A DNA stretch of 64,000 bases from Acanthacorydalis orientalis (taxonomy: Eukaryota; Arthropoda; Insecta; Megaloptera; Corydalidae). The notes beneath the pieces were generated by a model, which worked only from the letters and a program-made list of their open reading frames with translations, had not been told where the DNA came from and did no database searches. Below, piece after piece: positions 12,687-25,255 of this stretch. Where the stretch lies: contig CM068323.1 in assembly GCA_034766995.1 (NCBI GenBank), positions 17,562,016 to 17,626,015 on the forward strand. The letters are read 5' to 3'. Numbering within the stretch: the stretch's first letter is position 1; each line of letters starts with the position of its first letter. A program made the position numbers and the translations under genes.

Positions 12687-14317
12687 CTACAACTTTTTTG
12701 TAATAATTTAATTGCGACAATTAAAAATATACTGGCGAAAGCTTGATGATTCTCTGAAACTGTACAATATTTAAAATCATATATCTATTTTATTGATTTA
12801 AAAAATCTTAGTATACAATGAAATTGCAGAAAGAAATCTGATTTCTGTTCTAATAAAATAGATATATGTTAATAAATAAGTATGTAAGGTATTTAAGAAA
12901 TGAATTTATTTTTTTCTATGGATAGAATAATATTTAAAAAATACATTTTCCTATAATCAATCAATACTTGACGGATTTCATTAATAAACTAAAATTCAAA
13001 GATAAATGTTGATTTCTAAATACATCTGATGTTTGAAAACAGGCTTTATTTATTTTTTTTGAAATTGCATTAAAAGGAAAAAATGAATTAGGATCGTGTA
13101 TAGCAAAAGATATCATATATATTTTCCATTTACTTTTATAATTGCAAATATTTCACTACTTATAATAGTTTTGTTTAACAGAAATGGAAATATACAAATA
13201 AATTCAACAATTGCTATAAACTGTCTCGTATAAAAAATGTAATTTAGTACTTTTAATACTTTTTAAAAACTTAACAAACTTTCTCATAAATATAATACCT
13301 AATTGATTTTATATATTGACACTTTTCGATAAAATTCTGTAAATTTTAAAATATATGTTGGTAGTGTTAAGTGAAAATATATATCGGGTTATGCATTAAA
13401 TATAAAAAATATTTGAAAGACAGGCAACAAAAAGATTGTAATACTGTAGTTGTTGACAGAAAAATTTTAATTATGAAATTAGATCAGGTATTTCTAAACG
13501 TATGTCAAAGGAACGAGTTACATGTATACGATAGAAAATCCATTTCTTTCACTTAATGAATACAAGTCATGAGAAAAAGAAGAAGAAAATATAATTTAAT
13601 AATAGAATATTTTTTGTAAAATGGTTTATTATTATGTATAATCGAAATATCATCATATTCGGAATAAAGCATGGATAATATTTCATTTTTGACTTATTTA
13701 TTTTGTATAGTAGATATAACAATTAATTCAAAATAATATTATCAGATAATAAAGATATCTCTCATCCGAAAAATATATTCTCTTGTTTCAAAATATAATT
13801 GTATTTAATATTATTTTGTGTTTCTATGCTCTGAAAACAATATTTCCATCGAAATAATAACATTCCCACACAATAAGTATTAAAATAAACAAATGTTGAA
13901 CAAGAAAAAAATACACATTGTGTGGAATAATGATTCATGAATAGAACTATTCTTATTAAATAATATATTTAAGAAATATATATTCAATTCAGTTGCACAT
14001 AAATTTATTTCAAAACTTTAACTAGACATGATCTGAATTTTTTCATGTTCTGAAAAAACTGTGATTGTGTATTTACGCATGAAAATATACTAAGAAACTT
14101 TAATTTATTTAAATATTATTTGCTTTAATCAAGACTCGGAAATGTATTTTAATATACTGGTTTTTAATAATAAATCTATTTTAATAAGTTTCCTTTGTAT
14201 ACATCAATTTACTTTTATTAAGCTTATCTTCTACTTTTCGTTTCAACGCCTACACATTTTGGTACATCGGACCTCTTCTGGTCATTGCAACTAAACTTAA
14301 TAAATTTGATTTGAATG

Positions 14318-14320
<3 letters not shown>

Positions 14321-14367
<47 letters not shown>
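14321..14367. repeat. (AT)n microsatellite
   Basis: Pure AT run of about 47 bp. Confidence 0.95.
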
Positions 14368-14369
<2 letters not shown>

Positions 14370-15219
14370 ATTGAAATCAATAATATAAACATATTTTTTC
14401 AATATGTCGTATTCAAAAAAATATTCTGAAAGTAGTTCTGATTAAATCAGTTTAAATTATATATGAACATTTTTATTGTGGATCCAATAATAAATTATAT
14501 GTTGTTATTTTCATTGGTATTAAAAAACTAAATAAATAAAATATATTATTTGGTAATTATTTATATAATGAAATTAAAGTACGAATTTGAAGAAAGTAAA
14601 TATTTTACACACCTGAAAAGTGTTAACTAAAATTCCAGTGTCTGTATACTATTTTAATTTAAAATTCTTTCAAATTACAAAGTGGAATTCAATATATTGA
14701 TATATCATGCAATAAATATACTCGTTGAGAAAAGTAAGTGTTGAAAAGTTTAATTTTAATTGATTGATTTTAATGAATCAGTGTATTGAAACAGGGGTGT
14801 TCATTAATTAGAGCAACAATTTATCCGTTCGAACATTGTTTAAATAAAGTGATAAATTTGAATTGAGTATATTTTTTAATTGGTCGAATTCTGTTATAAA
14901 TTTTTAATTGCAAGACAAAAAAAAATTGCAATCATTTTCAATTTCCAGTAGCAATTCGATACATTAACTTTAATGAAACGATATCACTGTTTAAAAATTA
15001 ATTCACGTCCCGTGTCACGGTAATCCCAGCTATTCGTCACCTATATATTCAATTATATACAAATGTGCACCCCATGAATATTTTTATACGTATATGAAAA
15101 CAAATTACAGCGTTATTAACATAAATATGAAGTTTTGAATAATCAAAATTAATACCACAAAGCAGTCTCTAAATTAACTACAAAACATAACACTAATTAA
15201 CACTAAATGAACAATTTAC

Positions 15220-15279
15220 CTTTAATTCTTCCCGACGTCGTAATCTCCGTGGTTGTAAGTAACGTTGGAGCAGGTATTT
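15220..15279 (-). CDS. Thr-rich stalk exon of the DIP-like gene
   Basis: The exon runs 60 nt (20 codons) from acceptor TCTTGTTACAG to donor G|GTAAAT, phase 1 at both ends. It encodes EIPAPTLLTTTEITTSGRIK. Pro and Thr residues directly after the last Ig domain suggest an O-glycosylated stalk, as in related Ig adhesion proteins (inference). Because it is symmetric it could be a cassette exon. The preceding intron is 66 nt and the following one 3053 nt. Confidence 0.85.
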
Positions 15280-15345
15280 CTGTAACAAGATACAGCCGAA
15301 TTAGAGAGTGACTGATGACTTTGCTCGGTCTTTGCGCGCGCTTAC
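15280..15345 (-). other. 66-nt stop-free intron between Ig3 and the stalk
   Basis: The intron begins GTAAGC and ends TTGTTACAG. Its length is 22 codons and no stop occurs in the coding frame. If retained it would insert a basic 22-residue segment (GKRAQRPSKVISHS, then LIRLYLVT) between Ig3 and the Thr-rich stalk. Confidence 0.85.
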
Positions 15346-15495
15346 CTTCCAACTTGATAACGCCGTCCGTATCGCCTAGCGAATTCTTCGCAACGCATTT
15401 ATACGAGCCGAAATCATCCGGGCCGACGTTTCGTATCTTAAGTATCATGTATTTACTATAACCATTATCCATGGATACGGATTCGTATTTGTCAC
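15346..15495 (-). CDS. Ig3 second half exon of the DIP-like gene
   Basis: The exon runs 150 nt from acceptor GTATTACAG to donor G|GTAAGC, phase 1 at both ends. It encodes GDKYESVSMDNGYSKYMILK, then IRNVGPDDFGSYKC and VAKNSLGDTDGVIKLE. Cys300 closes Ig3, with the canonical D-x-G-x-Y-x-C signature. The next exon lies only 66 nt downstream, and that intron is stop-free in this frame. Confidence 0.97.
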
Positions 15496-17071
15496 CTGTA
15501 ATACACCATGGTTTACTTGCGAACTTTACGAGATAATTTTTGAACGAAACGTATATTTTGTGGGAAATAAAACAAACCACCAACATCACAACAATCACAC
15601 AAAGTTGGGAAAAAGTACTAAGACTCGTATTCCATGAAATAAATAATCTTATAATACAAGGATTAGCGAAATTTATAAAATGTCTCTACATATCTAGGGA
15701 ACATTTAAATAGTCTTTTCTTTATACATATACTTTTTTTTTGAATAACATAGAGGAAGATTGTAATTGTAAGCCATTGCAGATAAATTTAAATATATTTA
15801 TTACTTTGAACTTAGTATTAATAATAATTAATACAATCTCACAATTATTTTTATTTAAAAGTAAAGAATTTTATTTATATTTAATACTAAGAAAAATACT
15901 AATTAAATAAAATATAAAAAATGACATGAATTTTCCAAGGAAGAACTAGCTACTGAATGTATTCATTCTGAAACATTTCCATTAATAGTATCGATATTCA
16001 GTGAATACAAACATATTTGATAAACGACTAAAAGTTTAAAATAATTTTTAATGTTGACGAATATGTTGAAAAGAAAGAACACGATAATTTGTTGAATTGT
16101 AACCGTGACAAAATACACATAGAATATGTAAATAAAATGATTTATGGAAGTATTTAAAAAAATAACGAAATAAATTATAATCTTCATATAAAAGCGTTAA
16201 AAATTAATATTTCACTAATTCAACCTCATAATTTTTACATAGCACCAATATTAATATTATTTACATAATTAAACAACATAATTTCGGAGCAAACATTAAC
16301 AATATGAAACATAATATTTCAACTCGGAGTACGAAACACATATCTTTTATATACATTTTTTACGAGTGACGTTATTAATGATTTTTTTTTAACATTTCCG
16401 AATAAATATCTAAAGTTTACAGTAATAATACAGTCTTTATTTATAACCGTGAATGGAATGAATTTGTATTAAAGCGTTAATGTTTAAAATCGAGTTTTAT
16501 AAAAAAAATGTATTTTAATTGTAGTCAGTTGTATTTTTTTACGAAAATCTGCATGAAATTATGTTTACGGAAATGGTATGTAGTTGAATTAAAACAATAA
16601 ATTATTAATGACATATTAATTCTGTATAAAAGTAATATTTTCAACTATTTTTTATTATTTATACTTTTGTAATGTCTTTTATATATTTAAAAAAAATACC
16701 TGGATTTTATATAATAATATATTTGAAAATACATTTTTACTTTCATCGATAACCGATTTTATTTAAAAAGTTCATATGTATTTTATAAAAATAAACAGCT
16801 CGGTTTTAATTGATGGTTCACCAAGTGTACGCGGTAAAAATCGAATTTCATGTTTATATAAAATATTCATACCGGTTTTTTAAAATAAAGTATCTATATT
16901 AATAATAAATTAATACATATATTTTATTTAAAACACATTTTTTATCATACAGTTATTTTTAAAAATATATATTGAAATTGTAATATATGTATTTTTTTTA
17001 TTTAATTTTCTTTTTGCAATTGAAAATTTTTGTTCAAATTCAGTAACATGAAAAGTTATTTAAATATGTAC

Positions 17072-17074
<3 letters not shown>

Positions 17075-17121
<47 letters not shown>

Positions 17122-17122
17122 T
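17075..17122. repeat. (AT)n microsatellite
   Basis: AT run with one ACAT interruption. Confidence 0.93.
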
Positions 17123-17803
17123 AAATAAATTCAGAATATATGTGTTTTCGTTGTCTGTTGATGGTTTTATTTATATTCTCACAAATACTAAATCATTCTT
17201 TATTTTACTCGGACACACTCTCTTATAAACATACAGCACATACACGTTGTATATATTTGCATATGTCCGCAAATCGGATTCTATCAATAATCCATAGTCT
17301 ACCGTTTCATGCACAACTCAACGGATGTAAATTCTCCTGATGAACGTTTCTAGATCATTAATTAATGATGCTTTTAATTGACCGGCAGAGGTGGTGGCGA
17401 ACGTGTAAAAGTGGCGTCCCTGTATAGTGAACTTACATGTACGAGTACCCGTTTTACGTTTCCCGCCATGATTTATCATTTGGCCGCGAATTATAAATCA
17501 GCAGGCCGTCGTTAATCAACGTGTGACAAGTTCCCGTTACCCACCTCACTATTGTTTATACATCACACTCTAGTAATTAATGTGACACATTCGTAACAAT
17601 CGAAACTGTTTCTTTTACAACCAATCTCGCAAAAAAAAGTCTGTATCCGAAGAAGTTTTTATTTTCGTACACGCCGACTGATTAATGTTGTAATTTATTC
17701 ATCGCATGAACGTTTCAAAGTTTTTAACACGTTAGATGCCAAATAGGCCGTGATGATCAATTCGTGTTACGACATACATAGTACCTCATTTCTTCCCTTT
17801 TAT

Positions 17804-17811
<8 letters not shown>

Positions 17812-17845
<34 letters not shown>
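17812..17845. repeat. (AT)n microsatellite
   Basis: Pure AT run of about 34 bp. Confidence 0.93.
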
Positions 17846-17848
<3 letters not shown>

Positions 17849-18724
17849 GCTGAATAAATTTGTCTTTATACACTCGATATGTATGTCCTTAATAGGACTG
17901 ATCAAATATTTTCTTAAATCTATTAATCGACTAAAAATTAACACAAATCTAATATTTTGGTTATCAAACGTTGATTATTAAAGTAAGCTATTATTTAGTC
18001 AATTCGTGAAAATGTAATACTTATTGTTTACAAGAAAATAGTCTGTTCAAGAAATTAAAAAAAAAGACTTCAACTGTATGTTTGAAGTGAGAAAAAATGA
18101 ATGCAATCTAATACATGGAGAAATTAAAATAAAATAATATTTTTTACTGGTATTTACTTTTTATTTCTTCATAGATTTTTCTTATTACTTGAATATTAAT
18201 TTTCGAATTACTAGAATTGTCTATTTAATTAATCGAAGTATTTGATTGTTAAGATAGAGATATTCGATCGATGCTCGTGATTTCTAAATCTTAAATTATT
18301 TATTTACATTATTCCAAATGAAATAAATGATTAGATAAAATACATGAACTATACAATAGAATAAATGATTTGATTCAAACGATAGAACGAAAATAAATAC
18401 GTTATTACCAAATAGTAAAATTGATAATCGACAGACATTTCAGACATATAATTTAAAAACAATCGTTATTCTATGAAGCTAACGTGTCAGGCATAATGAA
18501 TACACGGGACCAAAAATGACTTTCTGGAATTGAAAAGATAGGAGCACGTTTCTTTGACGACATCGTTAATATGTAACTTTAGCGTACGGGTTGTTCCGCT
18601 TCTTGACCATTCCGATGATCGTATATCATGTATATTGTGCGCTAAATGGCATACACGGTCGACTCAAATCAATAGATCTCGCTTTTCTCACTACACACGC
18701 AGATAACATATTCAAAACGCTAAC

Positions 18725-18862
18725 CTGAAATGATCATATCTCCGCGCTCCGTAGTCCAATAGTTGATCGATGTGGGATAAGCTTCAGTATGGCACTCAAG
18801 GGTCACGTCTTGGCCAATATACGCGCCCTCCAGTTGGTTTGGGATGGAGAGCATCGGTGGAA
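18725..18862 (-). CDS. Ig3 first half exon of the DIP-like gene
   Basis: The exon runs 138 nt from acceptor TATTTTAG to donor G|GTTAGC, phase 1 at both ends. It encodes FPPMLSIPNQLEGAYIG, QDVTLECHTEAYPTSINYW and TTERGDMIIS. Cys244 and Trp256 are the Ig3 core residues. It is separated from the preceding exon by a 114-nt intron that contains a compound (CA)n(TA)n microsatellite. The donor GTTAGC is weaker than the GTAAGT used by most other exons of this gene. Confidence 0.97.
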
Positions 18863-18868
18863 CTAAAA

Positions 18869-18881
18869 TACACACATACAT

Positions 18882-18912
<31 letters not shown>
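18869..18912. repeat. (CA)n(TA)n microsatellite in the 114-nt intron
   Basis: It occupies over a third of the short intron between Ig2 and Ig3, beginning 7 nt from the Ig3 exon acceptor boundary. Confidence 0.95.
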
Positions 18913-18976
18913 CGTGGTGAAACGTAGAAGAATATGTGTTTTTATTACAGATATAAAGCGGTGACGCAATACTTAC

Positions 18977-19105
18977 ATTGAACGCGCAATTGTATCCTTT
19001 TGCTTATAGAAGGAGGTACACCGTTCGATGCTATACATAGGTAAACGGCCATGTGTAGTCGACTTACTTTAGTGATGAAAAGGACTTCACCGTCGACAAC
19101 GTTCA
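18977..19105 (-). CDS. Ig2 second half exon of the DIP-like gene
   Basis: The exon runs 129 nt between acceptor TTTGCAG and donor T|GTAAGT, phase 1 at both ends. It encodes VNVVDGEVLFITKVSR, then HMAVYLCIASNGVPPSISKR and IQLRVQ. Cys201 closes Ig2. The usual family pattern before this Cys is M-G/A-A-Y; here it is M-A-V-Y, a mild variation. The CIASNGVPPS-SKR block is one of the best family signatures. Its length, divisible by three, keeps the frame if it is skipped, but skipping would destroy Ig2. Confidence 0.96.
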
Positions 19106-22100
19106 CTGCAAACCAACAATTATGTGAAAGTGGAATAATTACAGTAATCGTAACTATATCGTAGTTATTGTTCATTCTGCGTAGGATTACTACTTTAGTT
19201 GTTATAAGTTTCATATTGTTAAGAGGAAAGTTTAAACGTTAATTTCAGTATATTATAATTTTTTGTTCCCAATTAGCCAACTATTAATACGTGAAATACG
19301 AACCGTATATTTTACTGGATTCCTTTTTTACATGTTTGAAACAATTATATAATCATGTTTTGAAATGTACTATACGTTTTGATTCATGAATTAGATAATT
19401 ATTTATAACTTTAATATTTCCATAAACATATAACATGCTTTTATATATATTTTAATAATTTATTTGTAAATAATTTCTAAGAATTGTTTCAGATTGTTTT
19501 ATTTTTAAAAAAAGAGAATATGCACAGAAAATACTGTTCTTAAATTTCAAGTCCTTGACACAATCTTAAAAATGAAATTATTCTAAGAGATATTTTACTT
19601 GAGAAATATTTTTTACAAAGAGTTTGATGTTTAATTACCATTGAATCAATCAGCGCTGTAATAAATTGTTATGTAGTTATTAATACAGTAACTAAAGAAA
19701 ACTGTATTAATTATTAAAATTTATATTACTTTAATTCCGTAATTATACTTTTTTTTATTTCATTTCAATTAAAAACTTTATAATGAATCTCCAATTATGA
19801 GTTGTGTAATTCGAGAATTTCCTGTCTACTAAATAGAATAGAGTATGAAAATAAATTTGTTACAAACTAATATAAGACTCATGATAATTGTGAAAAAAAC
19901 AATGTAAGAGTTTAGTTTTTTATACAAATATATTATATATGAGATTCTAATTGTAGAGGAAACAGACTACGTTGTATACAGGTTATTAAAAATTCTTTTA
20001 ACTATTTTGTACAATAAATAGTTTTTTTTTAAATTACAAGTTTTTAATCTTAAATAAACTACTAAAAAATGGGGCATCGTATTATCAATTTTAATTATAT
20101 ATATTATCATATAAGTCATTTTTCTTTTTAACTGCACTTTTTTATCATTAATAAATATAAGTAACCGTGAAGAGTAAGATCGGCATTTATAAAAATATGA
20201 TAGTAACATATTACGAATTCAGAATAGAAAATAATTTATTAAATCGTAAATGAATTTTAAAATCTTCTGTTCAAATAATATGTTGATATTATATTAAATA
20301 TAAATTTTAAACTATACTTTGAAATAATTTTAACTTAAATAATCACATTCACTAAATTTCTAATTAAATAATAAGTATATAGTATATTATTTTATTGTTT
20401 TTATCTTTAAGTATTTTTCAAGTGAATTAAAAGGAACTGAATCGTATTCCAACTTCTAATTGTAACCCTATCAAAGCGTAATTCTATTGTTCATATATCT
20501 AAATCAATATTTCTGATTAACTTGCATTAACTTAATTATATGAACAAAAGCTATGATATGAATGTGTAGGAAATCTATTATATACTTCGTTAGTTTAAAC
20601 CAGTACTTCTGCTGAAATAAAATGTATTTTGTTTCTGTATAGTAATTGTAGTTGATATATAAAATTACATTTAAAAATGCAGTAATGAAATAAATATAAA
20701 TTAATAATTGTTGACAAGATAAAAATATCTAATATGAATATTAATCGGATTTATTGTATAAAATGAATGTTTTTTTGTGAAATATATTTCAAAAATTTAA
20801 TTAATCTAATTTATATGAATGTGATGATAATTAATGGTATCTTTTTTACATGAGAAACTTGAAAAAAATTATAACTAAAGCGTCAATGTATTTTTTTAAA
20901 AAAATTTATAATAACAAAAACATACTTCAATAATAAAAAAATCAATTCTAAATTCAATATCGTAGAATATAAAGCGCGTTGAATATAAAAACGCGATATA
21001 CACACATATCGAATGAAATAAAAATTAAATATTGAATATTCATAAGTTATCACTGAATACGGAATTGAAATAGATAACAATTTTCTAGACACTTTCCCGA
21101 TGCTGATAAAAGTCGGTTTGTGGTAGGAAAGCTATTCAAAAGAATGAGCAGATAAATTTTCTACATTACTGCTATTCAGTTTACCATGTAACTAAAGAAA
21201 TACCTTCGCGTACGGCCCACGTAACGCGCGTATGTAGAATGTATTGTGCGGTGTAGTATACTTTCGGTGATTTTCCATTCTTCATTATTATTTCAGTGTA
21301 ATAAAGTAGATGTTTGCTAGAGGAACGTGATTTTTTTTTAAATATCGCGATATATTTTATTAATAAACAGATTCCAGATATTCTTTATTATGTCAATATG
21401 TTTCATTATTATGTTTTATACTTTATTTATTTACGGTTTTATATACTTTTTCCCACATAATTATATACAGAGATTTATATACTTGGAAATATATATATTA
21501 ATATAAGGTTCATTAAATTTGAGCGTTTCTTCGAAGTTAGTTTAACATCCAACAATTATATTTAATATCAAATAATAATGTTGAGAGCATATTTTATAAA
21601 TTACTGTTTTCTCAGCAGCTTAATTTAGAATTCAAAGTATCATATTTATTAAATATCGTTTAAATTAGTAATTGAATTATAAATATTGTATGTAATGAAA
21701 ATAATTTTATTGAAAATGAAAGTAACTTTATGATATTATAAATTTCTTATTTATGTTTACTATGTTTCGAACAGTAAATAGAGATTATATTTATTGATAT
21801 AATTATAATTATAAAATGTTGTCTTAAGGACACTTTTATAATAAATTCTAAACATCATTTTAATATAATTCTATTCAGATGTATTGAAAATATCATTGAA
21901 TCTTGTAAGTTTTATCTAAAAGTATGTAGAGAAACGTATAGTTTTCTGTGAAAAAAATATTTTTTTTTTTTAGTTTTTAATGGATAACATGTATTTAATG
22001 TTATTCATTGGAAAGAACTCTGATGACAGAATAAAGTAAGAAAATTGTATTTGTACATCCAGTAAAATATATTCGGTCGATATTTCGAGATACTAAAAAA

Positions 22101-22112
22101 TTATCAACTTAC
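19106..22112 (-). other. Intron splitting Ig2
   Basis: This 3007-nt, very AT-rich intron has a canonical GTAAGT donor and TTTGCAG acceptor. The short interval 21100-21270 is slightly richer in GC. Nothing coding or structured stands out. Confidence 0.8.
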
Positions 22113-22476
22113 CATTTTCTCCATTATATCGGATATTTTCTCCGTCCTCCCGTCGCCACATGACGTATGGTTCCGGGTAGCCAGTCGCTTTACATGTTAA
22201 ACTGACATTGGACGATTCTAGTACTACCATATCAGTACTTGTTTCTCTATCGACGATACTAGGCGGCACGACAACTTGCAAATATCCCTGACGACTTCGC
22301 ATCGGGTCCGTGTTTACTTGGCACATATACCATCCTCGATCCTCTTCTTGTACGTTCCGTATTTGAAGATACCACGATCGATGATCGTTGTACGACAACG
22401 TGATACGGGGATTCTGTGTGATGACGCTGTGGTGGATCGACAGGATGGTCTGCGTATCGACTCGTACCCACGCTAC
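22113..22476 (-). CDS. Ig1 second half and Ig2 first half exon of the DIP-like gene
   Basis: This is the longest exon, 364 nt (121 codons plus one base), from acceptor GGGCTTGCAG to donor G|GTAAGT. It begins VAWVRVDTQTILSIHH with the Ig1 core Trp, continues to SWYLQIRNV and closes Ig1 with DRGWYMCQVNTDPM (Cys108). A short YLQVVVPPSIV linker leads into Ig2, with an NVS sequon (Asn146), Cys151 (NVSLTCKATGYPEP) and Trp163 in VMWRREDG. The match to insect DIP and lachesin proteins is very clear over its whole length. In fly DIP structures the Ig1 face is the Dpr-binding surface. Confidence 0.97.
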
Positions 22477-23338
22477 CTGCAAGCCCGGTCACACTCACCG
22501 CGCGTCTCAAGATTTAGACAATGACAAATTGAATAATGCCCGCACGTCGTCTGAGCTTGTAGAATAGTAGAACGCAGCGCCGATGATATAGGTATAGCAT
22601 AGGTAAAACGAATATACAACTTCTCTCTTATCGACAAGGAATCAGACACGCTGTGCACGTCTCGAGTCTGTCGAGACCCCGAAAATGCCTGCAGCGTATT
22701 CAGCTCACGAACAATTCCTCACTCCTTTTCTGAGGAATCGCACTTCCATTTTCAAGTTTGTTTTCTTTCTACGTCTTTTTATTGTTTATACATATATAGC
22801 ATGGACATAGGTACGCTAATGTTATTATTTTACAGGCGATCTGTTCGAATCGATTCGCATTTCAAAGCCGTGTTATAAATCTCCGCATTCCTTACCTAGA
22901 CGATTTCCTGACACCCGCGCTTGCATGCTAAAGCGGCGCAAACAAACTCGAATCGCGCGCGCTATGGTCCCTTGTCGTTTCGTGCAATCCAATAATCCCA
23001 CCTAAAGCAATCCATCAAGCAGACGCACTGCCACCTACAAATCCATTCAGCCATTCACCCACTTACGACCGACCCCCGAATTGCTATTCTGCAGAATGCG
23101 AAGCACAGGTCTGTGTCTAGTTAATTTGCCACCTGAGATAAGACATCTCTTACCGTCTTTTACACCTTGATCTTATCTGTTTGTGAAATTAGATATAGGT
23201 CGATACCTTGAATTTATCAAAAGTATCCGTAATTTACTACTGTTTCATTCACCCATCTAGGTCATTATGTTGACGTTAGGCCGGAGGCGTTCCGTTGTAT
23301 CGAATATAGTTAGTAATTAAATGCGTTTGTTTTATACT

Positions 23339-23389
<51 letters not shown>

Positions 23390-24254
23390 ACATTCAAAAA
23401 AACTGTTTTTCGTATTATAGGAACCTAATAAAATTTATGAAAAATTGAATAAGGGCTGCATTTATTCAATAATATTTTGAGTCCATTTGTTTTATTTTAA
23501 AATTATTTTCAATTCTGTTAAATATATTATAGTCTATATTATTTTATTCTGATAAATGAACAAAAACAATTTATTTTGTATTTCCCGGAAAATATATTTA
23601 ATGAATTGTTATTAAAACGTTTAACATTTATTGCAGTTCCTGTAAAAACCACATGTACCTAATTGTATACTTACATTTAATCATTCATTTTGAAATTTTA
23701 ATTATTATTATTTAATCTGTTCGTAAAATTACTATTTCAAAAATAAAAAAAATACACATCTATTAAAATCTTGTACTAATCGGTATGAAAATTGATTTAA
23801 AATCAAATGGGTTATCCTATCATTGTAATTCTTTTAAAAAATATTTTAAAATGTATTTGCCTATTTTATTGAAAATGTAATAAACTGGAGTTTAATACTT
23901 GTGTATTTAGTTCTTAAAAACAAGAAATGAAATTTATATTTTTTAAACAGTGATATTTTTTGTGACATAGCCAAAAACGAATTGTTAACATAGATTTTAA
24001 TAAATATTTTTGCTATTTTTGACGACATGTAATAAAATGATTATTTATTTATTTAAGTGTAATGCTGTATATATAATTAAAAAAAATCGCTAAGCCTTTT
24101 TAAAAAGGGCACAGACCTTTTCTTTATCATGAGTAGACATATATTTATTATATAGACATATTATTTATAATTTAACATGCATCGAAAAAATCAAGCAAAT
24201 AAATGTTCATGTTGTTAAAACATAAACACGGTCCTGACAAAAGCAAATACTTGC
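22477..24254 (-). other. GC-AG intron interrupting Ig1, with a GC-richer interval
   Basis: The donor is AAG|GCAAGT and the acceptor TTGCAG|GTA, phase 0. The 22.5-23.3 kb part is unusually GC-rich for an intron here and holds repeated CCACCT motifs (22998, 23031, 23129), including a CACCTG E-box. The rest is AT-rich with a (TA)n tract at 23340-23387. No open frame in it resembles a protein. Confidence 0.85.
23340..23387. repeat. (AT)n microsatellite
   Basis: Pure AT run of about 48 bp. Confidence 0.95.
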
Positions 24255-24358
24255 CTTGAATCCGTGCAGGTTGTCGACCACGCAAGCGAGCAGTGCGTCT
24301 CGACCGATTGTCACCGTCACGTTGGGGATGTTCTCCGCGAATCGGGGGAGCGATTGTT
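24255..24358 (-). CDS. Ig1 first half exon (A-C strands) of the DIP-like gene
   Basis: The acceptor is TTGATTGCAG. The exon completes a Glu codon and continues QSLPRFAENIPNV, then GRDALLACVVDNLHGFK. It holds the first Ig1 cysteine (Cys47) and an NVT glycosylation sequon (Asn34). The GRDA-x-L-x-C-V-V pattern is characteristic of Ig1 in the DIP and lachesin family. The exon ends in phase 0 after AAG. The following intron begins GCAAGT rather than GTAAGT, and no GT nearby keeps the frame, so this is a GC-AG intron. Confidence 0.93.
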
Positions 24359-24570
24359 CTGCAATCAATTAAACGTAGTTCAGGCGTGTGATGCCGACGT
24401 TGCGAACAGTTCGGGTAGTCAGATAGCTCGGCAATAGGGTAATGGTGTACGAGCCGCGGATACTAAAGCCGCCGTTGTTAAATTAACCACCCGTCACTCA
24501 CTCACACCACATCTCACAATAATTAGCCACGGACAAATGTACCACGACCGGTCGTAATCCTCTTTGCAAC

Positions 24571-24589
24571 GATCAGTCAGTCAGTCAGT
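24571..24589. repeat. (CAGT)n tetranucleotide repeat
   Basis: Four to five CAGT units in the intron just upstream of the Ig1 exon. Confidence 0.85.
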
Positions 24590-25015
24590 CGACGTCTGGC
24601 CAGCGTGATATTCCGTATACATCTAGGGTTGTCAACTTACGATCATAACAGTGGCGGATGAATAGGACGGAATATTATCTATTCCATTTAATTAATTATT
24701 ATGAATGAAGCAAATAAACCTGATAATTGCGAAATGACTATTTAATATTGACAAAGTTGAAAATTACCTAATAATATAGAAAGTTGTCAGTAGTGGAACG
24801 TCTTGTTTGTCATTTGACTTGATGTATATTTGATACGCTTCAAGTACATTTATTTAACAGACAAGTCAATATATCGTTTAACGTAGATAGTTAAAATTAA
24901 TTACATTCTTTAATATAAATGAAATAGAAAAAAAGGCTGTAGTTGACCCAACACGAATTGTTTTTTTTCTTTGCAAATATTTTAATAACATTCTAATTGT
25001 TTATCTAAAACGATA

Positions 25016-25018
<3 letters not shown>

Positions 25019-25068
<50 letters not shown>

Positions 25069-25140
25069 GAGAGAGAGAGAGAGAAAGAGAATGAGATAGG
25101 TAGGTAGATAGATAGATAGATGATAGATAGATATATAGAT
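25019..25140. repeat. Compound (TA)n(GA)n(GATA)n microsatellite
   Basis: A TA run passes into GA repeats and then GATA/GGTA tetranucleotides, about 122 bp in all. Confidence 0.95.
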
Positions 25141-25216
25141 ATAATAGTAAAAAATATGTTTATTCCACTTAATCATATTCTATTATTTAAAAAATATTTT
25201 TTTACAATATGTGATT

Positions 25217-25255
<39 letters not shown>

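Larger units (their letters stand above)
12167..15219 (-). other. Intron between stalk exons
   Basis: This 3053-nt, AT-rich intron has three (TA)n tracts (12440, 12642, 14321). The short open frames on either strand are low-complexity or AT-biased, without recognisable products. Confidence 0.8.
15496..18724 (-). other. Intron splitting Ig3
   Basis: This 3229-nt intron is mostly AT-rich. A GC-richer interval at about 17370-17620 contains homeodomain-like TAATTA-type cores and little simple repeat, a candidate conserved regulatory segment. (TA)n tracts lie at 17075 and 17812. No gene is seen. Confidence 0.75.

Noticed and set aside
15496..15598. Open frame continuing upstream of the Ig3 exon into the intron with a hydrophobic start
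   Set aside because: A strong acceptor (GTATTACAG) and family homology place the exon border at 15495. The upstream frame is short and has no supporting signal.
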